DNA of 64,000 nucleotides. Origin: Oscillatoria princeps RMCB-10. Its GTDB lineage: Bacteria > Cyanobacteriota > Cyanobacteriia > Cyanobacteriales > Oscillatoriaceae. The notes under the pieces were generated by a model. That model searched no databases, was not told the origin of the DNA, and was given only the letters and a program-made list of their open reading frames with translations. This document shows, piece by piece, positions 44,595-54,669 of the stretch (within the stretch, counting starts at the first letter, position 1; each line of letters begins with the position of its first letter). The stretch is taken from positions 51,230 through 115,229 of the forward strand of contig JAHHHT010000027.1 in NCBI GenBank assembly GCA_019359235.1, in the 5' to 3' direction. The translations under genes were made by a program, and so were the position numbers.

Positions 44595-45193
44595 GGTTTA
44601 GTATTTGCTTCTTTAATTCCTAAAAGAAGGTCAGCTTATGCTGAGTTTGGCCGCCTATTTCGTGAGGTTGTAACCCCTGCTAGACCGGCACCCACACTAT
44701 ACTATCTTAAGTTGCCCCGATTGCTGCCCCACTTATCTACCGCGCCACGATCCTCTCCTCCCTCAGGGAGAAATTTCCGTATAATTACGCAGAAATCCTT
44801 CTCGCTTCTTTGCAAAAGCTTCATAAAAGGCAGCCAGCACAGGGAGCCGCCATCATCCCAGATGATGGGCCCAGCAGGCGGGTGGGGTTGCGGACTGAAA
44901 GCATCCCACTTTTATAAAAATCTTCTCAGTGGCTCAGAGGGGGTTCACGAGAGACACGAGGGGGTGAGGGGTGGCGGGAGAGGTGGGGGTGAGGGGGACA
45001 GAAAAAACCACACCTGTGCCAAGGCAGTTCGGTATACTTGCAAAATAAGAATGCACCCTGCGGACTGTAGAGATGTAACGGATGTGAGTGGTTCTGGTGC
45101 CACTCTATGGCACTCGAAAGCAGCTAGCCCCAGGGGCCAACTGCTCTGACTGATGACTTGCAATCCTCTTTAAAAACCCCACTGCCCACTTGC
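44595..45193. other. Intergenic region between cyanoexosortase and its substrate
   Basis: About 600 bases without a credible gene; frames present have no family resemblance. A purine-rich G tract at 44940-45000 resembles dispersed extragenic repeats. Confidence 0.4.
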
Positions 45194-45916
45194 TTAAGCG
45201 GTTTTGCGGTTCATGCGGCGACGAGCCATTACCATACCGCCGAATCCCAGGGCCAGACCCCCCATCGTGATTGGCTCGGGGACTGCTTCCGCATTGACGA
45301 TGAAGTCGTTGTAGTCGCGGTCGCCACCGTCTGCCGCATCCTCGAAGCCAATTGCAACGCCTCCGCTAACAAACGGATTGGTAGACTGGTAGGTGCTGAC
45401 CCCGGCCAATGCTTGACCATCAGCTGTCTTAGAGCCTGATGACCCAAACGCGGCGTGCTGGAGTCCATAACGAGTATTTAAGCTGGTTGTCGAGTAGCGC
45501 GTCCAGGTGCTCTGCCAGCCCTGGTTGAACAGGCCCATGGTGTAAACTTGATTGGCCAGGAACGTGAACGACACCTGAGCCGGCCCCGTCAAGTTGGCCG
45601 CCGTTCCCAAATATCCGGTCGCCTTGGCCGCCGTGTTGCCAATGCTGTTGAAGCTATCTGACCTCTGGCTTTCCTGGAAAAGGGTGGCCACTTTGTCTGT
45701 GACGGGATTGACTGTACCGCCATTGACCTTGTAGATCCCCAGGTTTGACAGGTTGGCCCCCATACTTTGGACAAAGGTAAATTTGACCTGCGTGTCCTGT
45801 TGGAAGCTGATACCGTTCGTTCCAAACCCGAAAGCGTGGGCCGAACCGGAGAAGCCTAGCAGGGCAGTTGCGGCAGCAGCAGCGGCAGTTAGGGCAGACA
45901 GCAGTTTAGTTTTCAT
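45194..45916 (-). CDS. PEP-CTERM protein with DUF4114-like domain
   Basis: From ATG 45916 (AAGGAGTG upstream) the protein has a signal peptide (MKTKLLSALTAAAAAATALL) and a beta-rich secreted domain. The motif GGDRDYNDFIVNAE matches the DUF4114 signature. The classic sorting tail is VPEPITMGGLALGFGGMVMA, then a basic RRRMNRK end. It should be processed by the cyanoexosortase encoded downstream and retained at the surface or in the polysaccharide matrix. Codons before 45916 look noncoding. It is the third DUF4114-type protein in the window, but the only one with an N-terminal signal. Confidence 0.88.
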   Translation of the reverse strand: MKTKLLSALTAAAAAATALLGFSGSAHAFGFGTNGISFQQDTQVKFTFVQSMGANLSNLGIYKVNGGTVNPVTDKVATLFQESQRSDSFNSIGNTAAKATGYLGTAANLTGPAQVSFTFLANQVYTMGLFNQGWQSTWTRYSTTSLNTRYGLQHAAFGSSGSKTADGQALAGVSTYQSTNPFVSGGVAIGFEDAADGGDRDYNDFIVNAEAVPEPITMGGLALGFGGMVMARRRMNRKTA

Positions 45917-46327
45917 GGCAGGCACTCCTTGATTGAGAGTTAGATTTAAATGCGACGCTTGCTTTGTTTTTAGTATGACCTGTAAAAGTTTAATTGCAAC
46001 AGGGCGACGCACGAATTCACAGAATCTTCACAAAACTCGAGCGGGCGGACAAGTTTTAACCTTCTTATCTTATTTATAAAACACGGTTAGGGTTCAGGCA
46101 GTGATTTGTCTCACAGCTGCGAGTGATTTTTCTTGCCCCTGAGAGTTATTTGTCAGGCGAATTTTCAGTAATATTTCGCTTGTTCAGCGTTTAGACTGTG
46201 AAACTCTCAGTAATTGTTCTGAGATAGGAGAATATTTCGCAGGGTGCGTTGGTGACGCACCCCATCTTTTGAGGAAGCCAAAGCACCGGCGGGTGGAAAT
46301 GCAGGTGGCGCAGCCCCCTCTCCTTTT
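45917..46327. other. Promoter region of the PEP-CTERM gene and 3' flank of rfbB
   Basis: This stretch holds the minus-strand promoter region of the PEP-CTERM gene in the A/T-rich part around 45950-46150, with no clear hexamers. The rfbB 3' hairpin is at 46242-46262. No gene is seen. Confidence 0.4.
46242..46262 (-). terminator. Hairpin downstream of rfbB
   Basis: GGGTGCGT-TGGTG-ACGCACCC is a perfect 8-bp stem, about 65 bp past the rfbB stop on the minus strand. It lacks a clear T-run and shares sequence with the dispersed GTAGGGTGCGTT repeats. Confidence 0.4.
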
Positions 46328-47422
46328 CTAGGCGTAGACCTTGCGGTAGAAAGCCTGATACTCCTGCGACAGCAGGGGTCGCCACCAATCCTCGTGGGCC
46401 AAATACCATTCCACCGTGCGCCGCAACCCCTCTTCCACCGTTACTGAAGGAGTCCAGCCCAACTCAGTTTTAATCTTGGTGGCATCAATGGCATAGCGCC
46501 GGTCGTGACCGGGCCGGTCTTTGACAAAGGTAATCAGCTGCTCGCAAGGGCGCACCGGCAGCGAGGGGGCCAATTCATCCATCAGCCGGCACAGCAGAAG
46601 CACCAGGTCGATATTTTTCACCTCGTTATTACCGCCGATATTGTACGTTTCCCCCGGCTGGCCACAGTGAATCACCGCATCCAGGGCGCTGCAGTGATCC
46701 AGCACATACAGCCAGTCCCGAATATTCTGGCCATCCCCATACACCGGCAGCGGTTTGCCCTGCAGCATGTTGACGCACATCAGGGGAATCAGCTTTTCCG
46801 GGAAATGGTACGGGCCATAATTATTGGAGCAATTGGTAATAATCGTGGGGACACCGTAGGTGTGCCAGTAGGCGCGGGCCAAGTGGTCGCTGCCGGCTTT
46901 AGACGCCGAGTAGGGGCTGTTTGGCGCGTAGGGCGTCTTTTCCGTAAAGGCGGGGTCAGCAGGCCCCAGGCTGCCGTAAACTTCATCTGTAGAGACGTGC
47001 AGGAACACTCCTGGGGGGGAATCGGGGAGGGTTTGCCAGTGGTGCCGGTAGGCTTCCAGCAGGGTGAACGTTCCCACCACATTAGTTTGAATGAAGGCAC
47101 CCGGCCCTAAAATCGACCGGTCAACGTGGGATTCCGCCGCAAAGTGGGCCACGGTGTCGAGCGCTTCTTCTCGCAGCAGGGTGTCAACCAGCGCCCGGTC
47201 GCAAATATCCCCCCCGACAAACCGAAAATTCTCCCGCCCTTCCAAAGAGGCCAAATTGCGCCGGTTGCCGGCATAGGTAAGGGCGTCAAGCACCACCACT
47301 CGGTCTGCTGGGTAGCGCTCGCACCAGTAGCGGACAAAATTCGAGCCAATAAATCCCGCACCGCCAGTCACCAGCAACCGGCGGGGATTCTGCTGTTCGC
47401 TCTCGCTTGCCTTACCTGTCAT
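46328..47422 (-). CDS. rfbB: dTDP-glucose 4,6-dehydratase
   Basis: This extended short-chain dehydrogenase converts dTDP-glucose to dTDP-4-keto-6-deoxyglucose, the committed step to rhamnose and other deoxy sugars of surface polysaccharides. The NAD site is [15 protein letters not shown], the catalytic residues are in STDEVYGSL and [10 protein letters not shown], and [11 protein letters not shown] is family-typical. ATG 47422 (GAGGCGA upstream) gives about 364 residues, matching RfbB; the longer frame to 47569 adds a basic nonconserved head. No rfbA, rfbC or rfbD genes are adjacent. Confidence 0.92.
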   Translation of the reverse strand: MTGKASESEQQNPRRLLVTGGAGFIGSNFVRYWCERYPADRVVVLDALTYAGNRRNLASLEGRENFRFVGGDICDRALVDTLLREEALDTVAHFAAESHVDRSILGPGAFIQTNVVGTFTLLEAYRHHWQTLPDSPPGVFLHVSTDEVYGSLGPADPAFTEKTPYAPNSPYSASKAGSDHLARAYWHTYGVPTIITNCSNNYGPYHFPEKLIPLMCVNMLQGKPLPVYGDGQNIRDWLYVLDHCSALDAVIHCGQPGETYNIGGNNEVKNIDLVLLLCRLMDELAPSLPVRPCEQLITFVKDRPGHDRRYAIDATKIKTELGWTPSVTVEEGLRRTVEWYLAHEDWWRPLLSQEYQAFYRKVYA

Positions 47423-47690
47423 AAAAAATAATCGCCTCAACTTAAATCCGCATAAACGCCCTACAGCGCCTGGGGTCGGGATAAAAATACCTTGTCTGGA
47501 TACAGGGCGAGAGCGCGCACCGGCAAGAGGGCGGATGGCCACATTCGACCGCACCAGAAGCCTTTCCAAATTCTAGCCCGTCAATAGCCCGCCCCGCCGC
47601 CGCGCCGCATTCGCTGCGAACAGCAGTCAGAGTTTCAGCCCCTGTCAAAACCTATGATTAAAACAGCTGTGAGTGGTGAGGGAAGATATT

Positions 47691-49403
47691 GTGGCGAAAC
47701 AAGACATAGAGGCTTTGGCGAAAGGGGGCGATCCGGCTGCGATTGCCTTTGCGCTCAACCAGGGGTTGAGATCGAAGGGCGTCACGGCGACAGCACTCCG
47801 CAAGGATCGCTGCTTGCACATCCTGCTAGATGGCGCTTCTGTGCCGGCTCAACAAGCCTGCGTCGATTATATTCGGGACCGGCTGCACAGCCTCGGCGTG
47901 AGGTCCATCCCCACAGTCAAAGTCTACGGGCGACAAACAGATCAGCCACTGCCGGCTTGGACTGAAGAGTTTGAGTTAAGGGCGGACGCTTGGGCCAAAT
48001 TGCGGTCAATCTGGGCCCAGCCCCAGAAAAATCCTCTCAATAGCAGCAATCAGCCCCCGACCGCTGCCAAAAGCAATACTAAATGGCTTTTTCTGTGCGT
48101 GGGAACCGCCGGCTTCTTGATCGGCACCGGCACAGTCTTTGTCAGGAGCTCTCAACAATACAGCCGGTTCGCCCCAATCTCAAGCTTAACTCAGAACCGG
48201 GCAGAGCAGCCGGCTCTCTTTGAAACCCCCTTCATCCAACCGGCACCGCCAACCCGCCCTCGTTCCGGGGAAACTCTCGGCGAAATGGTTTCAGCTCAAT
48301 TCAGTCCGCCAGAATCCTTCAGCAAAAACCCAGACGGACAGGCGTTAGAACTACAGCCAAAAAAGGATAAAAAAGCTCATTTTGCCGGCAGCTTCATGAC
48401 GGCTTCAGCCGCCGTCGCGCCCTCCGCTGCCGCAACCTCCATTACCATAAAAGCCGTTGGCGACATCATCCCCGGCAGCAACTATCCTTACAGCAAACTG
48501 CCCAAAAACGAGCGGGTTCTGTTTCAGTCTGTCAGAGGCTACCTGCAAGGCGCTGATCTCCTGTTTGGCAATTTTGAAAGCACCTTGACAAATTATCCTT
48601 ATTCTGCTAAGGATACCAGCACCGGCAGGTCTTTTGCCTTTCGCACGCCCCCGAAGTACGCCGGGCTGTTGAAGTCAGTTGGGTTTGACGTTTTGAGCGT
48701 GGCCAACAATCACTCTGGGGACTTCTTCGAGCGGGGGTTTGAAGACACGTTCAACAATATCGAAAAAGCCGGGATGAAGGCTGTCGGCAAGAAAGGGAAA
48801 ATCCTTTACATGACGGTTAAAGGCGTGCCGGTGGCTTTTATCGGGTTCAGCAACTATGACTATCACAACTCCATCCTCGACATGCCGGCGGCGAAAAAAT
48901 TGGTGGCAGAAGCCAGAAAAAATGCTAAGATTGTCGCGATCTCCGTGCATGCCGGTGCGGAGGGGACTGGCGCGATGCGGGTGCGAAATCAACAGGAAAG
49001 CTTCTATGGCGAGAACCGGGGAAACATGGTTCTCTTTTCCCGCACTATGATTGATGCTGGAGCGGATTTGATTCTGGGACATGGCCCGCACGTCCCCAGA
49101 GCGGTAGAATTGTACAAGGGAAAGCTAATCGCCTATTCGCTGGGGAATTTTTTAGGATACCGCAGCCTGTCAACTGTGGCAGAACTGGGTTACTCGCTGA
49201 TCTTGCAGGTTGAGCTGAACGCTGAGGGGGATTTTGTATCTGGAAAGATTGTGCCGGTGCATTTGGATGGGCAAGGGATACCCTACATCGACCAATCTTT
49301 TCGCAGCGTGCAGCTGATTCGCAATCTCACGCAAAGTGATTTTCCTAAGACGCCGCTGAAGATTGAAAGAAATGGTAAGATAGTGAAAAAGCCTCAGAGC
49401 TGA
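47691..49403 (+). CDS. CapA-family (PGA synthesis) membrane protein
   Basis: The N-terminal about 125 residues form a cytoplasmic domain (IEALAKGGDPAAIAFALNQG). A single membrane anchor (WLFLCVGTAGFLIGTGTVFV), a Pro/Ser linker and a CapA metallophosphoesterase-like domain follow. Motifs are AVGDIIPGSNYP, NFESTL, SVANNHSGDF, HAGAEGTG and GHGPHVPRAVELYKGKLIAY. CapA proteins act in poly-gamma-glutamate or capsule synthesis. GTG 47691 sits behind GAGGGA; the frame begins at 47673. The cytoplasmic head is seen in other cyanobacterial proteins but its role is unclear. Confidence 0.8.
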   Translation: MAKQDIEALAKGGDPAAIAFALNQGLRSKGVTATALRKDRCLHILLDGASVPAQQACVDYIRDRLHSLGVRSIPTVKVYGRQTDQPLPAWTEEFELRADAWAKLRSIWAQPQKNPLNSSNQPPTAAKSNTKWLFLCVGTAGFLIGTGTVFVRSSQQYSRFAPISSLTQNRAEQPALFETPFIQPAPPTRPRSGETLGEMVSAQFSPPESFSKNPDGQALELQPKKDKKAHFAGSFMTASAAVAPSAAATSITIKAVGDIIPGSNYPYSKLPKNERVLFQSVRGYLQGADLLFGNFESTLTNYPYSAKDTSTGRSFAFRTPPKYAGLLKSVGFDVLSVANNHSGDFFERGFEDTFNNIEKAGMKAVGKKGKILYMTVKGVPVAFIGFSNYDYHNSILDMPAAKKLVAEARKNAKIVAISVHAGAEGTGAMRVRNQQESFYGENRGNMVLFSRTMIDAGADLILGHGPHVPRAVELYKGKLIAYSLGNFLGYRSLSTVAELGYSLILQVELNAEGDFVSGKIVPVHLDGQGIPYIDQSFRSVQLIRNLTQSDFPKTPLKIERNGKIVKKPQS

Positions 49404-49437
49404 TTTGTTAACTTCTTGTTAAAAATGAATGTGGTCC

Positions 49438-49493
49438 AGAAACCGGGTTTCTTCAAGAAACCCGGTTTGTTGTGGGCGATAAACCGGGTTCCT
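49438..49493. repeat. AGAAACCGGG palindrome after the CapA gene
   Basis: AGAAACCGGGTTTCTTCAAGAAACC and a third partial copy (AAACCGGGTTCC) form a hairpin between the convergent CapA and WG-repeat genes. It could terminate both transcripts. Confidence 0.7.
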
Positions 49494-49542
49494 TATGGTC
49501 AGGCGAGACGCCTGCGCTACAAAAACCGAGGCGAGGAAGTAA

Positions 49543-50847
49543 TCACTTTAAAGGATTGCGAAGATAGCCTATTTTGCCATCATTCACGACTCGCGCTATA
49601 CCGTCGGAAAAGGCAGCAGCCCGCTCGAATTGGGGCGGGATGACACGGCTGCCGGTTTTATCGATATAGCCCCACTTGGAGCCAATCCTTACCCGCGCCA
49701 GCCCGTTGGAAAAGTCAGTAGCCCGCTCGAATTGGGGCGGGATGACGAAAGTGCCGGTTTTGTCAATATAGCCCCACTTGGAGCCAATTTTTACCCGCGC
49801 CAGCCCGTCGGTAAAGTTACCCGCCCCTCTAAATTGGGGCGGAATGGCAATTTTGCCGGTTTTGTCAATATAGGCGTCTTGATAGCCATCCCACACCTGT
49901 GCCAGCCCCTCGCTAAAATTACTGCCCCCTTTAAATTGGGGCGGAATAACCCGGTTGCCGGTTTTGTCGATAAAGCCCATCTTGGAGCCAATCCCGATCC
50001 GCGCCAGCCCGCCGGTAAAGGAATCAGCCCACTCAAATTGGGGCCGAATAACGCGGTTGCCACTTTTATTGATATAGCCCCATTTGGAGCCAATCGCTAC
50101 CTGGGCCAGCCCCTCGGCAAAATCCTCAGCTTCATCAAATTGCGGCGGAATGACAATTTTGCCACGTTTATCGATATAGCCCAATTTGTCGTCAATCCCT
50201 ATCCGCGCTAGCTCGCCGGCAAAAGGCTCAGCCCAGTCAAATTGGGGCGGAATGACGATTTTGCCTGTTTTATCAATATACCCCCACTTGGAGCCAATCT
50301 TTACCCGCGCCAGCCCGTCAGCAAAGTAATAAGCGTCGTCAAATTGAGGCGGGATGGCAATTTTGCCTGTTTTATTGATAAAGCCCCACTGGGAGCCAAT
50401 TTTTACCAGCGCCCGCCCTTCAGCAAAAGACCCAACCGTCTCAAATTGGGGCGAGATGAGAATTTTGCCGGTTTTGCCTGTATAACCGTACTTGGAGCCA
50501 ATCCTTATCCGCGCCAGCCCCTCGGAAAAGGAATCAGCCTCGTCAAATCGGGGCGCGATGGCGAGAGTGCCACTTGTGTCGATATAGCCGTATTTGGAGT
50601 CAACCTTGACCACAGACAGACCCTCTGCAAAGCCCCAAAGCTCATCAAATTGGGGCGGGATGGCGTATAGGCTGGGGCTGGTATCCTGATTGGCGACAGA
50701 CAGCGCCGGCAATTGCGCCCCGTAGGGTTGCCCAGCTGTCAGTTGCGGGAGCAGTACAAGCAGACAGGCAACTGCAGCCAGTGCCAGTGCGAGCGCACGC
50801 TGGCGCAGTGGCGGTTTCGGAGGAGGCGCTTGTATGGGATGATGCAT
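49543..50847 (-). CDS. WG-repeat protein
   Basis: After a membrane or signal segment (LALALAAVACLLVLLPQL) come about eleven 34-residue (102-bp) WG/KWG repeats of the form WGYIDKTGKIVIPPQF, then a variable acidic segment, GLARVKIGSK. The last repeat is cut to GYLRNPLK. WG repeats form beta-structures of unknown role in many bacterial envelope proteins. It is divergently transcribed from the membrane gene 45 bp away. Repeats are individually diverged, so the array is old. Confidence 0.85.
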   Translation of the reverse strand: MHHPIQAPPPKPPLRQRALALALAAVACLLVLLPQLTAGQPYGAQLPALSVANQDTSPSLYAIPPQFDELWGFAEGLSVVKVDSKYGYIDTSGTLAIAPRFDEADSFSEGLARIRIGSKYGYTGKTGKILISPQFETVGSFAEGRALVKIGSQWGFINKTGKIAIPPQFDDAYYFADGLARVKIGSKWGYIDKTGKIVIPPQFDWAEPFAGELARIGIDDKLGYIDKRGKIVIPPQFDEAEDFAEGLAQVAIGSKWGYINKSGNRVIRPQFEWADSFTGGLARIGIGSKMGFIDKTGNRVIPPQFKGGSNFSEGLAQVWDGYQDAYIDKTGKIAIPPQFRGAGNFTDGLARVKIGSKWGYIDKTGTFVIPPQFERATDFSNGLARVRIGSKWGYIDKTGSRVIPPQFERAAAFSDGIARVVNDGKIGYLRNPLK

Positions 50848-50892
50848 AATAGGTGTGCCGCAGCAAGAGTCTTGAGAGAAAGATTAACAGAT

Positions 50893-52683
50893 ATGCAGCA
50901 ACAAAGTTCACAGAATCACTGGAATCGGACAAACCTGGTTTGGATAGGGCTGGAAATTCTGGCAGTGCTGGCATTTCTCAGTTTCCATTTCTTGTTGAAA
51001 TACAACATAAATTGGAACGAAGCGGATGTCCTGCCTTTAGCAAGACATTACACTGACCCTACCTGGATTCCGGGAGATTGGTATCTGAACCAGCCCCCGG
51101 GCTACAGGGAGCTATTCCAAACTTTGTTTGGCCGGCTGATAGGGAGTTGGGGGTTTCTCACCGGCTCGATAGCAGGGCGGCTGATCAGCTACACCTTGCT
51201 TGCTTCGGGACTGGTATTAATAGCCCGCCAGCTGGGATTGAATCTGCTCTTCCTGCTGCTGGCTCTTACCCTGTTTTTTTACCCTCATTATTACCGGGGC
51301 TTCGCTGCCGGCATAGGGCTGCGGCAAGTCGGCAATATCAATTTCATTGCCTTGCTCATCCTGATGTTGGCGATTGGGCTAATGCTGGCAGGCAAAAAGC
51401 TGGGCGTCAGTTTGACTTTCCCTTTGCTATTGCTAGCTGTTAGCCTGTTTCTGATAGCAGACAACGGAGCTTGGATGCCCGAAGGTCTTGCGGCTGGCGA
51501 ATGGCTGGCACGATCATTTGAAGCTAAGGCACTCGCCTACGGCCTGGTGCTGTTAGCTATCGGGCTAATGCTGAGAGGACGCTATCGCCTGATGGCTTTG
51601 ATGCTGGGGCTCGCAACTTCATTCCACGTCTTGGTAGGCGGCTACACGTTTCTGACTGTACTGGGATGGTTAGTCTTGAGACGGAAAACCCGTTTGACAA
51701 ATCTGCGAGAATTGGGGTTGATTTTTCTGCTCTACCTGGCGGGGAGTGCGTTTGCGATTAAGCCGGTGCTGGAGCAATTGTTCGCACCGGCACCCGCCGC
51801 TACCCTAAAAAGTTCCTATATATATGTATTTCTTGCGGTGCCTGCCCACGTGAGCCCCCTATCCTGGCCTTCAAACTGGTGGGTGAGTCTCATAGCTTAC
51901 CTTTTGATACTTACTATCAGTGTGGGCGTCATTTGGCTCAACCGGCCCAAATGGGAGCTATCCGAAAAGTATGCCGCTCGCACCGGACTGTTTGAGTTTA
52001 CGCTCATCAGTATGATACCCTTTATGCTAGGACTGGCAGTCGCTCCATTCGACTCTCAAGGGCGCTTCCTGCAGTATTATCCCTTCCGACTGGGAGATAT
52101 AATGCTGCCCCTTAACACCTGCCTGCTGTTTGCCTGTGCTTTGCAGGTTTCCGCCCCAAGTAAAAAAGCGCGATGGGCGCTAGCAGTCTGCTGCAGTCTG
52201 CTGCTGACTTGGATAGTAATACCCCAGTTCGACAGCTTCCAGGCTGATATGAAGAGTCTATCTCTGTTTCCCAGCGAGCAGCAGGGTGTAGACCCTGAAT
52301 GGAAAGATTTCTGTAATTGGGTGCGAAGCCATACCCCGAAAGATGCCCTCGTCGTGTCTCCAGTCCAAGACTTTCTCAATTTCACCTGGCTGTCGGAACG
52401 CCCAACCATTGCCAAAAAATTCTTGCTGCCCCAGAATAAAGCTGGGATAATCGACTGGTATGAGCGCCTGCGCGATTTAAGTGGCGAGTTTAGAGGGGTC
52501 AATGTATTGAGGAGCTTTGACAAGCAACTTTCCGATGGTTACAACCGCTTGACAACTGCTCAAGCTGCGGCAATCATGAACAAATACCAGGCTGACTATT
52601 TCGTAACTGGCGTTCAACACCGGCTAGATTTGCCGGTCGCTTACCGCAATCAATCCTACGTTCTCTACAAAAAGCCGGGGTAG
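50893..52683 (+). CDS. Polytopic membrane protein, uncharacterised
   Basis: The start at ATG 50893 (MQQQSSQNHWNRTNLVWIGL) follows a weak purine-rich site; the frame is open back to 50713 across the divergent gene. The 596-residue product has about eleven membrane helices and a periplasmic C-terminal domain of about 150 residues (CNWVRSHTPKDALVVSPVQD, WLSERPTIAKKFLLPQNKAG). The layout resembles GT-C glycosyltransferase-like or O-antigen-type proteins. The loop ADVLPLARHYTDP near residue 50 may be the active face. Function is inferred only from topology and the polysaccharide neighbourhood. Confidence 0.7.
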   Translation: MQQQSSQNHWNRTNLVWIGLEILAVLAFLSFHFLLKYNINWNEADVLPLARHYTDPTWIPGDWYLNQPPGYRELFQTLFGRLIGSWGFLTGSIAGRLISYTLLASGLVLIARQLGLNLLFLLLALTLFFYPHYYRGFAAGIGLRQVGNINFIALLILMLAIGLMLAGKKLGVSLTFPLLLLAVSLFLIADNGAWMPEGLAAGEWLARSFEAKALAYGLVLLAIGLMLRGRYRLMALMLGLATSFHVLVGGYTFLTVLGWLVLRRKTRLTNLRELGLIFLLYLAGSAFAIKPVLEQLFAPAPAATLKSSYIYVFLAVPAHVSPLSWPSNWWVSLIAYLLILTISVGVIWLNRPKWELSEKYAARTGLFEFTLISMIPFMLGLAVAPFDSQGRFLQYYPFRLGDIMLPLNTCLLFACALQVSAPSKKARWALAVCCSLLLTWIVIPQFDSFQADMKSLSLFPSEQQGVDPEWKDFCNWVRSHTPKDALVVSPVQDFLNFTWLSERPTIAKKFLLPQNKAGIIDWYERLRDLSGEFRGVNVLRSFDKQLSDGYNRLTTAQAAAIMNKYQADYFVTGVQHRLDLPVAYRNQSYVLYKKPG

Positions 52684-52732
52684 GCACAGGCGAGACGCCT
52701 GTGCTACAAGAGGCACAGGCGAGACGCCGGCC

Positions 52733-53761
52733 CTACATTTCCTCCAGCAAGGTTTGCAATGCAGCTTTCATTTCATCGGTCGTGGTGGTTGCCGTGCCGA
52801 ACTGGCGCACGACGATACTCGCAGCTAAATTGCCTAAAACTGCTGCTTCCCACGGGGAAGCTCCTGCTGTTAAAGCCAGGGTGAGCGCCGCCACCACTGT
52901 ATCTCCCGCACCTGTAACGTCGAAGACTTCGGTGCGGTTGAAGGCGGGGATGTGGTGTTCTGCGCCGGTGCTATCAAACAAACTCATCCCCTCTTCGCCA
53001 CGGGTGATTAAGATTTGAGAAGCTGCGGTGAGGGCGAGGAGGTCAGTGCCGGCGCGGGTGAGGGTTTCGGGGCTATTAATAGCATATCCGACGGCTTGCT
53101 CAGCTTCAGGCAGGTTGGGGGTGAATAGGGTAGCACCGGCATACCGCGCCAGCTGCTTCTGGGTGTCCACAACCGCCAGCCGGTGAGACAGCGCCGCCTC
53201 AATCACTGCCGGTGTCAGCACTCCGTCGCCGTAGTCGGAGCACACCACGGCATCGACTGAAGGGACTTCTTGGCGGATGTATTCGGCTAGTTGTTGCTGC
53301 AACTCTAGGGAAGGCAACTCATCGGATTTGCGATCCACGCGCACAATCTGCTGGGTGACAGACTGACGCGCGTGCCCAGAAATGCGGGTTTTGGTGACAG
53401 TGGGCCGGTCAAAGTCAGTCAAAATGCCTTTAGTGTCGATACCGGCAGCTTCAAAGATACCGCACAGGGCTCGCCCTTGGTCATCCTTACCCACCAAACC
53501 GGCAACCTTGACGTGCGCCCCCAGCTTGGCGAGATTGTACACCGCATTGGCACCGCCCCCGGGCACCTGGCGGGTGTGTTCGTGGCGGATAATCAGCACC
53601 GGCGCTTCCCGGGAAATGCGCTCAACTTGGCCGGTGAGGAACTCGTCGAGGGTCAAATCGCCGGCGACGAGCACCCGGGTTTGGGAAAATTTATCCAGCA
53701 GCTGGAACAGCCGGTCAGTTGAGGCGCGCAGTTGGTCGCAAAAGGTAGAATCTAGTGACAT
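52733..53761 (-). CDS. hldA: D-glycero-beta-D-manno-heptose-7-phosphate kinase-like (PfkB)
   Basis: The 342-residue PfkB-type sugar kinase matches the kinase half of HldE/RfaE: VLVAGDLTLDEFLTGQVERI, the PVLIIRHEHTRQVPGGGANA binding loop and the catalytic VTGAGDTVVAALTLAL. It phosphorylates heptose-7-phosphate at C1 for ADP-heptose synthesis. The nucleotidyltransferase half is absent, so a separate HldC would be needed; none is in the window. The upstream gene is a surface-polysaccharide membrane protein on the other strand. Confidence 0.85.
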   Translation of the reverse strand: MSLDSTFCDQLRASTDRLFQLLDKFSQTRVLVAGDLTLDEFLTGQVERISREAPVLIIRHEHTRQVPGGGANAVYNLAKLGAHVKVAGLVGKDDQGRALCGIFEAAGIDTKGILTDFDRPTVTKTRISGHARQSVTQQIVRVDRKSDELPSLELQQQLAEYIRQEVPSVDAVVCSDYGDGVLTPAVIEAALSHRLAVVDTQKQLARYAGATLFTPNLPEAEQAVGYAINSPETLTRAGTDLLALTAASQILITRGEEGMSLFDSTGAEHHIPAFNRTEVFDVTGAGDTVVAALTLALTAGASPWEAAVLGNLAASIVVRQFGTATTTTDEMKAALQTLLEEM

Positions 53762-54669
53762 AAAGGGTTGTAAGGTTTCTTCGGGTCAAGTGGTGCCGGT
53801 GGGATGAAGAACCCCACCCCCCAACCCCCTCCCCGCATGCGGGGAGGGGGAGGCAAGAGGGGGTTTTCCATGAGTGGAAAAAGTTTCAATCATCCTTTTA
53901 CTGTGCGACGCCGGCGATTGTAGCGCCGCAGGGAGGAACGGCGGAAACCCCCACACCCCGCATTCCACCAGAATCCCATCCCGGAATCCCCCCACACTCG
54001 CCCCACTCCCGGAAGATTCACCGCTCCGGTTTTTGCAGATCCATTCTCTGCTAAGGGCTGCCGGTTTTCTACTGGGCCATCGCCACCTTTCCACTCGGCC
54101 ACTCATTATAAGGGACGGACAGGCAAGATGCCGGTCCTACGGGTACGCGGTGCTGCACTTCAAGGACATTAGGTGTCGGGTGCATTTTAGCTGTAGCGCA
54201 TTTAATTTGCATTTGTTTGCCGGCGGGGTGAGGGCGGCCACGGGGGGCCGCCCCTACAGCTCCTGGCGAATGGAATGATACTTTTGCCGAATTTTCCTCG
54301 TTCCCTCGTTCCCTCGTTCCCAGGCAGAGCCTGGGAACGCTGATCTGGAGGCTCTGCCTCCTTTAAATGACTATGCAGATTAAAAGCCTAATAGCTTGCC
54401 TGCACTCATCACATCTGCGCCACACCGGCGTCACACCTACAAAATCACCAACGCCACACCAACGCCACTAACCAAATTCCTAACCAAATTACTAACCAAA
54501 TTGCTAACGTGCGTTGGTGGTTTTTTAGCTGCCGCGCCAGTTAGTCTGTTTTCAGACTCACCCAGAGCAGCCACCGGCAGTTGATGGCCTTCGGGCGAGC
54601 GCGGGACCCTGCCCCGACAAGCGGCAGTGCCCCCGGTTGGCACAGTTTCCAGTTACGAGGAGGGTGTAT
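53762..54669. other. Intergenic region before the giant gene, rich in small repeats
   Basis: This region contains a perfect 26-bp palindrome (CCCCCTCCCCGCA plus complement, 53825-53850). A 10-bp-stem hairpin GTTCCCAGGC-AGA-GCCTGGGAAC lies at 54316-54338, and there are three tandem 12-bp CTAACCAAATTN units (54468-54510). No gene is recognised. The last 10 bases hold the GAGGAGGGTG ribosome site of the giant gene. Confidence 0.6.

Noticed and set aside
44556..45149. 197-residue plus-strand frame between the cyanoexosortase and PEP-CTERM genes
   Set aside because: Low-complexity Gly/Arg/Ser composition, no ribosome site and no recognisable domain.
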